DNA of 64,000 nucleotides from Amblyomma americanum (taxonomy: Eukaryota; Arthropoda; Arachnida; Ixodida; Ixodidae), in assembly GCF_052857255.1 (NCBI RefSeq), contig NW_027526704.1, positions 1-64,000 of the forward strand, written 5' to 3'. The stretch's first letter is position 1. Every line of letters starts with the position of its first letter. The translations under genes were made by a program, and so were the position numbers. The notes under the pieces were generated by a model. That model ran no database searches. It saw only the letters and a program-made list of their open reading frames with translations, and had not been told where the DNA came from. Of this stretch, positions 37,494 to 49,767 are shown piece by piece.

Positions 37494-40074
37494 GCTTAAT
37501 ACAGCGAAACAAGCTGTTTAGACCGAAACGAGCTAAATCACAACACATCGGTTTTACAAGTGTTCCTCTGATACGCCTCTAAACTTTTTCTCTTATAACT
37601 GCGCGAAAAGCATGTATTCGTGCTTAATACAACGAAACAAGCTGTTTTAGACCGAAACGAGCTAAATCTGAACACATCGGTTTTACCAAGTGTCCCTGTG
37701 ACAGGCGTCAAAACTTTTTCTCTTATAACTGCGCGAAAAGCATGTATTCTTGCTTAATACAGCGAAACAAGTTGTTTTAGACCGAAACGAGCTAAATCAC
37801 AACAACATCGGTTTTACAAGTGTTCCTCTGATACGCGTCTAAACTTTTTCTCTTATAACTGCGCGAAAAGCATGTATTCGTGCTAAATACAACGAAACAA
37901 GCTGTTTTAGACCGAAACGAGCTAAATCTGAACACATCGGTTTTACAAGTGTCCCTGTGACACGCGTCAAAACTTTTTCTCTTATAACTGCGCGAAAAGC
38001 ATGTATTCTTGCTTAATACAGCGAAACAAGCTGTTTTAGACCGAAACGAGCTAAATCACAACACATCGGTTTTACAAGTGTTCCTCTGATACGCGTCAAA
38101 AACTTTTTCTCTTATAACTGCGCGAAAAGCATGTATTCTTGCTTAATACAACGAAACAAGCTGTTTTAGACCGAAATGAGCTAAATCACAACACATCGGT
38201 TTTACAAGTGTTCCTCTGATACGCGTCAAAACTTTTTCTCTTATAACTGCGCGAAAAGCATGTATTCTTGCTTATACAGCGAAACAAGCTGTTTTAGACC
38301 GAAACGAGCTAAATCACCAACACATCGGTATTACAAGTGTTCCACGTGATACTCGTCAAAACGTCTTCTCTTATAACTGGGCGAAAAGCATGTATTCTTG
38401 CTTAATACAACGAAACAAGCTGTTTTAGACCGAAACGAGCTAAATCTGAACACATCGGTTTTACAAGTATCCACGTGATACTCGTCAAAACTTTCTCTCT
38501 TATAACTGCGCGAAAAGCATGTATTCTTGCTTAATACAACGAAACAAGCTGTTTTAGACCGAAACGAGCTAAATCATAACACATCGGTTTTACAAGTGTC
38601 TCTCTAATAGGCGTCAAAACTTTTTCTTCTATAACTGCGCGTAAAGCATGTATTCGTGCTTAATACAACGAAACAAGTTGGTTTAAAACCGAAACGAGCT
38701 AAATCTGATACATCGTTTTACAAGTGTCCCTGTGACACGCGTCAAAACTTTTTCTCTGCGAAAAGCATGTATTCTTGCTTAATACAGCGAAACAAGCTGT
38801 TTTAGACCGAAACGAGCTAAATCACAACACAAAGGTTTTACAAGTGTTCCTCTGATACGCGTCAAAACTTTTTCTCTTATAACTGCGCGAAAAGCATGTA
38901 TTCTTGCTTAATACAGCGAAACAAGCTGTTTTTAGACCGAAACGAGCTAAATCACAACACATCGGTTTTACAAGTGTTCCTCTGATACGCGTCAAAACTT
39001 TTTCTCTTAATAACTGCGCGAAAAGCATGTATTCGTGCTTAATACAACGAAACAAGCTGTTTAAGACCTCGAAACTGTGCTAAATCTGAACACATCGGTT
39101 TTACAAGTATCCACGTGATACTCGTCAAAACTTTTTCTCTTATAACCTGCGCGAAAAGCATGTATTCTTGCTTAATACAGCGAACAAGCTGTTTTAGACC
39201 GAAACGAGCTAAATCACAACCAGAAAGGTTTTACAAGTGTTCCTCTGATACGCGTCAAAACTTTTTCTCTTATGACTGCGCGAAAAGAATGTATTCTTGC
39301 TTAATACTACGAAACAAGCTGTTTTAGACCGAAACGAGCTAAATCACAACACATCGGTTTTACAAGTGTTCCTCTGATACGCGTCTAAACTTTTTCACTT
39401 ATAACTGCGCAAAAAGCATGTATTCTTGCTTATACAGCGAAACAAGCTGTTTTAAACCGAAACGAGCAAAATCACCAACACATCGGTATTACAAGTGTTC
39501 CACGTGATACTCGTCAAAAACTTTTTCTCTTATAACTGCGCGAAAAGCATGTATTCGTGCTTAATACAACGAAACAAGCTGTTTAAGACCGAAACGAGCT
39601 AAATCTGAACACATCGGTTTTACAAGTATCCACGTGATACTCGTCAAAACTTTTCTCTTATAACTGCGCGAAAAGCATGTATTCTTGCTTAATACAGCGA
39701 AACAAGCTGTTTTAGACCGAAAACGAGCTAAATCACAAAACAAAGGTTTTACAAGTGTTCCTCTGATACGCGTCAAAACTTTTTCTCTATTATAACTGCG
39801 CGAAAAGCATGTATTCTTGCTTAATACAACGAAACAAGCTGTTTTAGACCGAAACGAGCTAAATCACAAAACATCGGTTTTACAAGTGTTCCTCTGATAC
39901 GCGTCTAAACTTTTTCTCTTATAACTCGCGAAAAGCATGTATTCGTGCTTAATACAACGAAACAAGCTGTTTTAGACCGAAACGAGCTAAATGTGAACAC
40001 ATCGGTTTTACAAGTGTCCTCTGACACGCGTCAAAACTTTTTCTCTTATAACTGCGCGAAAAGCATGTATTCTT
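37494..40074 (+). repeat. Array block O P Q R S G2 H I J K F U' E' F* C' D E' F A' B'
   Basis: The class order matches 30480-33052 closely (period about 7.0 kb; truncated monomers at 33312 and 40334 are 7,022 bp apart) and also 49252-51705. Nearly every monomer carries at least one private insertion or deletion, for example aacaacatcgg (37801), cttatacagcg (38271), gttggtttaaaacc (38679), cctcgaaactgtgct (39067), ataacctgcg (39144) and ctattataac (39787). The class-defining variants are nevertheless intact. Confidence 0.8.
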
Positions 40075-40333
40075 GCTTAATACAGCGAAACAAGCTGTTT
40101 TAGACCGAAATGAGCTAAATCACAACACATCGGTTTTACAAGTGTTCCTCTGATACGCGTCAAAACTTTTTCTCTTATAACTGCGCGAAAAGCATGTATT
40201 CTTGCTTAGTCCAACGAAACAAGCTGTTTTAGACCGAAACGAGCTAAATCACAACACATCGGTTTTACAAGTGTCTCTCTAATACGCGCTCAAAACTTTT
40301 TCTCTTATAACTGCGCGAAAAGCATGTATTCCT

Positions 40334-40400
40334 GCTTAATACAGCGAAACAAGCTGTCAAATTTTTTTCTCTTATAACTGCGCGAAAAGCATGTATTCTT
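40334..40400 (+). repeat. Truncated 67-bp monomer, copy 5
   Basis: Same joint and same ttttaccagtg N downstream. The preceding M' reads cgcgctcaaaac, a private one-base insertion typical of this indel-rich stretch. Confidence 0.9.
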
Positions 40401-43400
40401 GCTTAATACAGCGAAACAAGCTGTTTTAGACCGAAACGAGCTAAATCACAACACATCGGTTTTACCAGTGTTCCTCTGATACGCGTCAACTCTTTTTTCT
40501 CTTATAGCTGCGCGAAAAGCATGTATTCGTGCTTAGTCCAACGAAACAAGCTGTTTTAGACCGAAACGAGGTAAATCTGAACACATCGGTTTTACAAGTG
40601 TTTCTCTAATACGCGTCTAAACTTTTTCTCTTATAACTGCGCGAAAAGCATGTATTCGTGCTAATTCAACGAAACAAGCTGTTTTAGACCGAAACGAGCT
40701 AAATCTGAACACATCGGTTTTACAAGTGTCCCTGTGACACGCGTCAAAACTTTTTCTCTTATAACTGCGCGAAAAGCATGTATTCTTGCTTAATACAGCG
40801 AAACAAGCTGTTTTAGACCGAAACGAGTTAAATCACAACACATCGGTTTTACAAGTGTTCCTCTGATACGCGTCAAAACTTTTTCTCTTATAACTGCGCG
40901 AAAAGCATGTATTCTTGCTTAATACAACGAAACAAGCTGTTTTAGACCGAAATGAGCTAAATCACAACACATCGGTTTTACAAGTGTCCCTGTGACAGGC
41001 GTCAAAACTTTTTCTCTTATAACTGCGCGAAAAGCATGTATCTTGCTTAATACAGCGAAACAAGCTGTTTTAGACCGAAACGAGCTAAATCACAACACAT
41101 CGGTTTTACAAGTGTCCCTGTGACACGCGTCAAAACTTTTTTCTCTTATAACTGCGCGAAAAGCATGTATTCTTGCTTAATACAGCGAAACAAGCTGTTT
41201 TAGACCGAAACGAGCTAAATCACAAAACATCGGTTTTACAAGTGTTCCTCTGATACGCGTCTAAACTTTTTCTCTTATAACTGCGCGAAAAGCATGTATT
41301 CGTGCTTAATACAACGAACAAGCTGTTTTAGACCGAAACGAGCTAATGTGAACACATCGGTTTACAAGTGTCCCCTCTGACACGCGTCAAAACTTTTTCT
41401 CTTATACACTGCGGCGAAAAGCATGTATTCTTGCTTAATACTACGAAACAAGCTGTTTTAGACCGAAACGAGCTAAATCACAACACATCGGTTTTACAAG
41501 TGTTCCTCTGATACGCGTCTGAACTTTTTCTCTTATAACTGCGCGAAAAGCATGTATTCTTGCTTAATACAGCGAAACAAGCTGTTTTAAACCGAAACGA
41601 GCTAAATCACAACACATCGGTATTACAAGTGTTCCACGTGATACTCGTCAAACTTTTTCTCTTATAACTGCGCGAAAAGCATGTATTCGTGCTTAATACA
41701 ACGAAACAAGCTGTTTAAGACCGAAACGAGCTAAATCTGAACACATCGGTTTTTCAAGTATCCACGTGATACTCGTCAAAACTTTTTCTCTTATAACTGC
41801 GCGAAAAGCATGTATTCTTGCTTAATACAGCGAAACAAGCTGTTTTAGACCGAAACGAGCTAAATCACAACACAAAGGTTTTACAAGTGTTCCTCTGATA
41901 CGCGTCAAAACTTTTTCTCTTATAACTGCGCGAAAAGCATGTATTCGTGCTTAATACAACGAAACAAGCTGTTAAGACCGAAACGAGCTAAATCTGAAAC
42001 ACATCGGTTTTACAAGTATCCACGTGATACTCGTCAAAACTTTTTCTCTTATAACTGCGCGAAAAGCATGTATTCTTGCTTAATACAGCGAAACAAGCTG
42101 TTTTAGACCACGAAACGAGCTAAATCACAACACAAAGGTTTACAAGTGTTCCTCTGATACGCGTCAACTCTTTTTCTCTTATAACTGCGCGAAAAGCATG
42201 TATTTCTGCTTAATACAGCGAAACAAGCTGTTTTAGACCGAAACGAGCTAAATCACAACACATCGGTTTTACAAGTGTTCCTCTGATACGCCTCTAAACT
42301 TTTTCTCTTATAACTGCGCGAAAAGCATGTATTCGTGCTTAATACAACGAAACAAGCTGTTTTAGACCGAAACGAGCTAAATCTGAACACATCGTTTTAC
42401 AAGGTTTTACAAGTGTCCCTGTGACAGGCGTCCAAAACTTTTTCTCTTATAACTGCGCGAAAAAAGCATGTATCTTGCATAATACAGCGAAACAAGTTGT
42501 TTTAGACCGAAACGAGCTAAATCACAACACATCGGTTTACAAGTGTTCCTCTGATACGCGTCTAAACTTTTTCTCTTATAACTGCGCGAAAAGCATGTAT
42601 TCGTGCTAATACAACGAAACAAGCTGTTTTAGACCGAAACGAGCTAAATCTGAACACATCGGTTTACAAGTGTCCCTGACTGATACGCGTCAAAACTTTT
42701 TCTCTTATAAACTGCGCGAAAAGCATGTATTCTTGCTTAATACAGCGAAACAAGCTGTTTTAGACCGAAACGAAGCTAAATCACAACACATCGGTTTTAC
42801 AAGTGTTCCTCTGATACGCGTCAAAACTTTTTCTCTTATAACTGCGCGAAAAGCATGTATTCTTGCTTAATACAACGAAACAAGCTGTTTTAGACCGAAA
42901 TGAGCTAAATCACAACACATCGGTTTTACAAGTGTTCCTCTGATACGCGTCAAAACTTTTTCTCTTATAACTGCGCGAAAAGCATGTATTCTTGCTTAAT
43001 ACAGCGAAACAAGCTGTTTTAGACCGAAACGAGCTAAATCACAACACATCGGTATTACAAGTGTTCCACGTGATACTCGTCAAAACGTTTTCTCTTATAA
43101 CTGGGCGAAAAGCATGTATTCTTGCTTAATACAACGAAACAAGCTGTTTTAGACCGAAACGAGCTAAATCTGAACACATCGGTTTTACAAGTATCCACGT
43201 GATACTCGTCAAAACTTTCTCTCTTATAACTGCGCGAAAAGCATGTATCTTGCTTAATACAACGAAACAAGCTGTTTTAGACCGAAACGAGCTAAATCTG
43301 AACACATCGGTTTTACAAGTGTCCCTGTGACAGGCGTCAAAACTTTTTCTCTTTAACTGCGCGAAAAGCATGTATTCTTGCTTAATACAGCGAAACAAGC

Positions 43401-45183
43401 TGTTTTAGACCGAAACGAGCTAAATCACAAAACATCGGTTTACAAGTGTTCCTCTGATACGCGTCTAAACTTTTTCTCTTATAACTGCGCGAAAAGCATG
43501 TATTCGTGCTTAATACAACGAAACAAGCTGTTTTAGACCGAAACGAGCTAAATGTGAACACATCGGTTTTACAAGTGTCCCTCTGACACGCGTCAAAACT
43601 TTTTCTCTTATAACTGCGCGAAAAGCATGTATTCTTGCTTAATACTACGAAACAAGCTGTTTTAGACCGAAACGAGCTAAATCACAACACATCGGTTTTA
43701 CAAGTGTTCCTCTGATACGCGTCTGAACTTTTTCTCTTATAACTGCGCGAAAGCATGTATTCTTGCTTAATACAGCGAAACAAGCTGTTTTAAACCGAAA
43801 CGAGCTAAATCACAACACATCGGTATTACAAGTGTTCCACGTGATACTCGTCAAAACTTTTTCTCTTATAACTGCGCGAAAAGCATGTATTCGTGCTTAA
43901 TACAACGAAACAAGCTGTTTAAGACCGAAACGAGCTAAATCTGAACACATCGGTTTTTCAAGTATCCACGTGATACTCGTCAAAACTTTTTCTCTTATAA
44001 CTGCGCGAAAAGCATGTATTCTTGCTTAATACAGCGAAACAAGCTGTTTTAGACCGAAACGAGCTAAATCACAACACAAAGGTTTTACAAGTGTTCCTCT
44101 GATACGCGTCAAAACTTTTTCTCTTATAACTGCGCGAAAAGCATGTATTCGTGCTTAATACAACGAAACAAGCTGTTTAAGACCGAAACGAGCTAAATCT
44201 GAACACATCGGTTTTACAAGTATCCACGTGATACTCGTCAAAACTTTTTCTCTTATAACTGCGCGAAAAGCATGTATTCTTGCTTAATACAGCGAACAAG
44301 CTGTTTTAGACCGAAACGAGCTAAATCACAACACAAAGGTTTTACAAGTGTTCCTCTGATACGCGTCAACTCTTTTTTCTCTTATAACTGCGCGAAAAGC
44401 ATGTATTTCTGCTTAATACAGCGAAACAAGCTGTTTTAGACCGAAAACGAGCTAAATCACAACACATCGGTTTTACAAGTGTTCCTCTGATACGCCTCTA
44501 AACTTTTTCTCTTATAACTGCGCGAAAAGCATGTATTCGTGCTTAATACAACGAAACAAGCTGTTTTAGACCGAAACGAGCTAAATCTGAACACATCGGT
44601 TTTACAAGTGTCCCTGTGACAGGCGTCAAAACTTTTTCTCTTATAACTGCGCGAAAAGCATGTATTCTTGCTTAATACAGCGAAACAAGTTGTTTTAGAC
44701 CGAAACGAGCTAATCACAACACATCGGTTTTACAAGTGTTCCTCTGATACGCGTCTAAACTTTTTCTCTTATAACTGCGCGAAAGCATGTATTCGTGCTA
44801 AATACAACGAAACAAGCTGTTTAGACCGAAACGAGCTAAATCTGAACACATCGGTTTTACAAGTGTCCCTTGTGACACGCGTCAAAACTTTTTCTCTTAT
44901 AACTGCGCGAAAAGCATGTATTCTTGCTTAATACAGCGAAACAAGCTGTTTTAGACCGAAATGAGCTAAATCACAACACATCGGTTTTACAAGTGTTCCT
45001 CTGATACGCGTCAAAACTTTTTTCTCTTATAACTGCGCGAAAAGCATGTATTCTTGCTTAGTCCAACGAAACAAGCTGTTTTAGACCGAAAACGAGCTAA
45101 ATCACAACACATCGGTTTTACAAGTGTCTCTCTATACGCGTCAAAACTTTTTCTCTTATAACTGCGCGAAAAGCATGTATCCT

Positions 45184-45250
45184 GCTTAATACAGCGAAAC
45201 AAGCTTGTCAAATTTTTTCTCTTATAACTGCGCGAAAAGCATGTATTCTT
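45184..45250 (+). repeat. Truncated 67-bp monomer, copy 6
   Basis: Same lineage as the copy at 40334, 4,850 bp away. It carries private indels: aagcttgtcaaat has an inserted t, and the following t run is one base shorter. The length stays at 67 bp because the two cancel. Confidence 0.88.
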
Positions 45251-48200
45251 GCTTAATACAGCGAAACAAGCTGTTTTAGACCGAAACGAGCTAAATCACA
45301 ACACATCGGTTTTACCAGTGTTCTCTGATACGCGTCAACTCTTTTTTCTCTTATAGCTGCGCGAAAAGCATGTATTTCTGCTTAGTCCAACGAAACAAGC
45401 TGTTTTAGACCGAAACGAGGTAAATCTGAACACATCGGTTTTACAAGTGTTTCTCTAATACGCGTCTAAACTTTTTCTCTTATAACTGCGCGAAAAGCAT
45501 GTATTCGTGCTAAATACAACGAAACAAGCTGTTTTAGACCGAAACGAGCTAAATCTGAACACATCGGTTTTACAAGTGTCCCTGTGACACGCGGTCAAAA
45601 CTTTTTCTCTTATAACTGCGCGAAAAGCATGTATTCTTGCTTAATACAGCGAAACAAGCTGTTTTAGACCGAAACGAGTTAAATCACAACACATCGGTTT
45701 TACAAGTGTTCCTCTGATACGCGTCAAAACTTTTTCTCTTATAACTGCGCGAAAAGCATGTATTCTTGCTTAATACAACGAAACAAGCTGTTTTAGACCG
45801 AAATGAGCTAAATCACAACACATCGGTTTACAAGTGTCCCTGTGACAGGCGTCAAAACTTTTTCTCTTATAACTGCGCGAAAAGCATGTATTCTTGCTTA
45901 ATACAAGCGAAACAAGCTGTTTTAGACCGAAACGAGCTAAATCACAACACATCGGTTTTACAAGTGTCCCTGTACACGCGTCAAACTTTTTCTCTTATAC
46001 TGCGCGAAAAGCATGTATTCTTGCTTAATACAGCGAAACAAGCTGTTTTAGACCGAAACGAGCTAAATCACAAAACATCGGTTTTACAAGTGTTCCTCTG
46101 ATACGCGTCTAAACTTTTTCTCTTATAACTGCGCGAAAAGCATGTATTCGTGCTTAATACAACGAACAAGCTGTTTTAGACCGAAACGAGCTAAATGTGA
46201 ACACATCGGTTTTACAAGTGTCCCTCTGACACGCGTCAAAACTTTTTCTCTTATAACTGCGCGAAAAGCATGTATTCTTGCTTAATACAGACGAAACAAG
46301 CTGTTTTAGACCGAACGAGCTAAATCACAACACATCGGTTTTACAAGTGTTCCTCTGATACGCGTCTGAACTTTTTCTCTTATAACTGCGCGAAAAGCAT
46401 GTATTCTTGCTTAATACAGCGAAACAAGCTGTTTTAAACCGAAACGAGCTAAATCACAACACATCGGTATTACAAGTGTTCCACGTGATACTCGTCAAAC
46501 TTTTTCTCTATAACTGCGCGAAAAGCATGTATTCGTGCTTAATACAACGAAACAAGCTGTTTAAGACCGAAACGAGCTAAATCTGAACACATCGGTTTTT
46601 CAAGTATCCACGTGATACTCGTCAAAACTTTTTCTCTTATAACTGCGCGAAAAGCATGTATTCTTGCTTAATACAGCGAAACAAGCTGTTTTAGACCGAA
46701 ACGAGCTAAATCACAACACAAAGGTTTTACAAGTGTTCCTCTGATACGCGTCAAAACTTTTTCTCTTATAACTGCGCGAAAAGCATGTATTCGTGCTTAA
46801 TACAACGAAACAAGCTGTTTAAGACCGAAACGAGCTAAATCTGAACACATCGGTTTTACAAGTATCCACGTGATACTCGTCAAAACTTTTTCTCTTATAA
46901 CTGCGCGAAAAGCATGTATTCTTGCTTAATACAGCGAAACAAGCTGTTTTAGACCGAAACGAGCTAAATCACAACACAAAGGTTTTACAAGTGTTCCTCT
47001 GATACGCGTCAACTCTTTTTTCTCTTATAACTGCGCGAAAAGCATGTATTTCTGCTTAATACAGCGAAACAAGCTGTTTTAGACCGAAACGAGCTAAATC
47101 ACAACACATCGGTTTTACAAGTGTTCCTCTGATACGCCTCTAAACTTTTTCTCTTATAACTGCGCGAAAAGCATGTATTCGTGCTTAATACAACGAAACA
47201 AGCTGTTTTAGACCGAAACGAGCTAAATCTGAACACATCGGTTTTACAAGTGTCCCTGTGACAGGCGTCAAAACTTTTTCTCTTATAACTGCGCGAAAAG
47301 CATGTATTCTTGCTTAATACAGCGAAACAAGTTGTTTTAGACCGAAACGAGCTAAATCACAACACATCGGTTTTACAAGTGTTCCTCTGATACGCGTCTA
47401 AACTTTTTCTCTTATAACTGCGCGAAAAGCATGTATTCGTGCTAAATACAACGAAACAAGCTGTTTTAGACCGAAACGAGCTAAATCTGAACACATCGGT
47501 TTTACAAGTGTCCCTGTGACACGCGTCAAAACTTTTTCTCTTATAACTGCGCGAAAAGCATGTATTCTTGCTTAATACAGCGAAACAAGCTGTTTTAGAC
47601 CGAAACGAGCTAAATCACAACACATCGGTTTTACAAGTGTTCCTCTGATACGCGTCAAAACTTTTTCTCTTATAACTGCGCGAAAAGCATGTATTCTTGC
47701 TTAATACAACGAAACAAGCTGTTTTAGACCGAAATGAGCTAAATCACAACACATCGGTTTTACAAGTGTTCCTCTGATACGCGTCAAAACTTTTTCTCTT
47801 ATAACTGCGCGAAAAGCATGTATTCTTGCTTAATACAGCGAAACAAGCTGTTTTAGACCGAAACGAGCTAAATCACAACACATCGGTATTACAAGTGTTC
47901 CACGTGATACTCGTCAAAACGTTTTTCTCTTATAACTGGGCGAAAAGCATGTATTCTTGCTTAATACAACGAAACAAGCTGTTTTAGACCGAAACGAGCT
48001 AAATCTGAACACATCGGTTTTACAAGTATCCACGTGATACTCGTCAAAACTTTCTCTCTTATAACTGCGCGAAAAGCATGTATTCTTGCTTAATACAACG
48101 AAACAAGCTGTTTTAGACCGAAACGAGCTAAATCTGAACACATCGGTTTTACAAGTGTCCCTGTGACAGGCGTCAAAACTTTTTCTCTTATAACTGCGCG

Positions 48201-49767
48201 AAAAGCATGTATTCTTGCTTAATACAGCGAAACAAGCTGTTTTAGACCGAAACGAGCTAAATCACAAAACATCGGTTTTACAAGTGTTCCTCTGATACGC
48301 GTCTAAACTTTTTCTCTTATAACTGCGCGAAAAGCATGTATTCGTGCTTAATACAACGAAACAAGCTGTTTTAGACCGAAACGAGCTAAATGTGAACACA
48401 TCGGTTTTACAAGTGTCCCTCTGACACGCGTCAAAACTTTTTCTCTTATAACTGCGCGAAAAGCATGTATTCTTGCTTAATACTACGAAACAAGCTGTTT
48501 TAGACCGAAACGAGCTAAATCACAACACATCGGTTTTACAAGTGTTCCTCTGATACGCGTCTGAACTTTTTCTCTTATAACTGCGCGAAAAGCATGTATT
48601 CTTGCTTAATACAGCGAAACAAGCTGTTTTAAACCGAAACGAGCTAAATCACAACACATCGGTATTACAAGTGTTCCACGTGATACTCGTCAAAACTTTT
48701 TCTCTTATAACTGCGCGAAAAGCATGTATTCGTGCTTAATACAACGAAACAAGCTGTTTAAGACCGAAACGAGCTAAATCTGAACACATCGGTTTTTCAA
48801 GTATCCACGTGATACTCGTCAAAACTTTTTCTCTTATAACTGCGCGAAAAGCATGTATTCTTGCTTAATACAGCGAAACAAGCTGTTTTAGACCGAAACG
48901 AGCTAAATCACAACACAAAGGTTTTACAAGTGTTCCTCTGATACGCGTCAAAACTTTTTCTCTTATAACTGCGCGAAAAGCATGTATTCGTGCTTAATAC
49001 AACGAAACAAGCTGTTTAAGACCGAAACGAGCTAAATCTGAACACATCGGTTTTACAAGTATCCACGTGATACTCGTCAAAACTTTTTCTCTTATAACTG
49101 CGCGAAAAGCATGTATTCTTGCTTAATACAGCGAAACAAGCTGTTTTTAGACCGAAACGAGCTAAATCACAACACAAAGGTTTTACAAGTGTTCCTCTGA
49201 TACGCGTCAACTCTTTTTTCTCTTATAACTGCGCGAAAAGCATGTATTTCTGCTTAATACAGCGAAACAAGCTGTTTTAGACCGAAACGAGCTAAATCAC
49301 AACACATCGGTTTTACAAGTGTTCCTCTGATACGCCTCTAAACTTTTTCTCTTATAACTGCGCGAAAAGCATGTATTCGTGCTTAATACAACGAAACAAG
49401 CTGTTTTAGACCGAAACGAGCTAAATCTGAACACATCGGTTTTACAAGTGTCCCTGTGACAGGCGTCAAAACTTTTTCTCTTATAACTGCGCGAAAAGCA
49501 TGTATTCTTGCTTAATACAGCGAAACAAGTTGTTTTAGACCGAAACGAGCTAAATCACAACACATCGGTTTTACAAGTGTTCCTCTGATACGCGTCTAAA
49601 CTTTTTCTCTTATAACTGCGCGAAAAGCATGTATTCGTGCTAAATACAACGAAACAAGCTGTTTTAGACCGAAACGAGCTAAATCTGAACACATCGGTTT
49701 TACAAGTGTCCCTGTGACACGCGTCAAAACTTTTTCTCTTATAACTGCGCGAAAAGCATGTATTCTT

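Larger units (their letters stand above)
36541..46510. other. Stretch dense in private one-base indels (probable assembly error)
   Basis: Across these 10 kb I counted more than 70 private changes, nearly all one-base insertions or deletions and often in short homopolymers: ttttaggacc (36871), cgtcaaaaactt (38096), aacaag for aaacaag (39182, 41318, 44294, 46164), ggtttac for ggttttac (41360, 42139, 42535, 43439, 45826), gaaaacgag (39719, 44446, 45089). Substitutions that are not class variants are rare. The rest of the window has only occasional indels, and those are mostly shared by whole classes. The edges are fairly sharp, at about 36.5 and 46.5 kb. This pattern fits unpolished long-read sequence or a gap filled from raw reads. 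Genuine ageing would also add substitutions. Confidence 0.82.
40075..49767 (+). repeat. 4.85-kb tandem duplication (two copies)
   Basis: Copy 1 is about 40075-44925, copy 2 about 44926-49767. Order: G1 M' truncated N M/R R S G2/P V A'' B' C D E F E' F/N O P Q R S G2 H I J/P A'' B' C D E F E' F/N O P Q R. Offsets vary from 4,836 to 4,851 bp because copy 1 and the first 1.6 kb of copy 2 lie in the indel-rich stretch. O starts at 42208 and 47054, and again at 44411 and 49252. The uncommon J/P hybrid (acaacg front, gtccctgtgacagg back) appears near 43255 and 48092. At 44926 R is followed by a monomer with gaaatgagc where S is expected, so that monomer is the S/G1 joint. Confidence 0.85.

Noticed and set aside
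36743..46101. Open reading frames of 60-111 codons on both strands
   Set aside because: They are the satellite read through where one-base indels shift frame. Overlapping frames on both strands, repeated peptide pieces, no upstream signals and no resemblance to a known protein family argue against genes.
47914..49210. Two reverse-strand frames of 75 and 64 codons just outside the indel-rich stretch
   Set aside because: Each spans a monomer with one extra t (cgtttttctc near 47924, ctgtttttagacc near 49143), which shifts the frame past the usual stops. Same repeated peptide pieces as the others.
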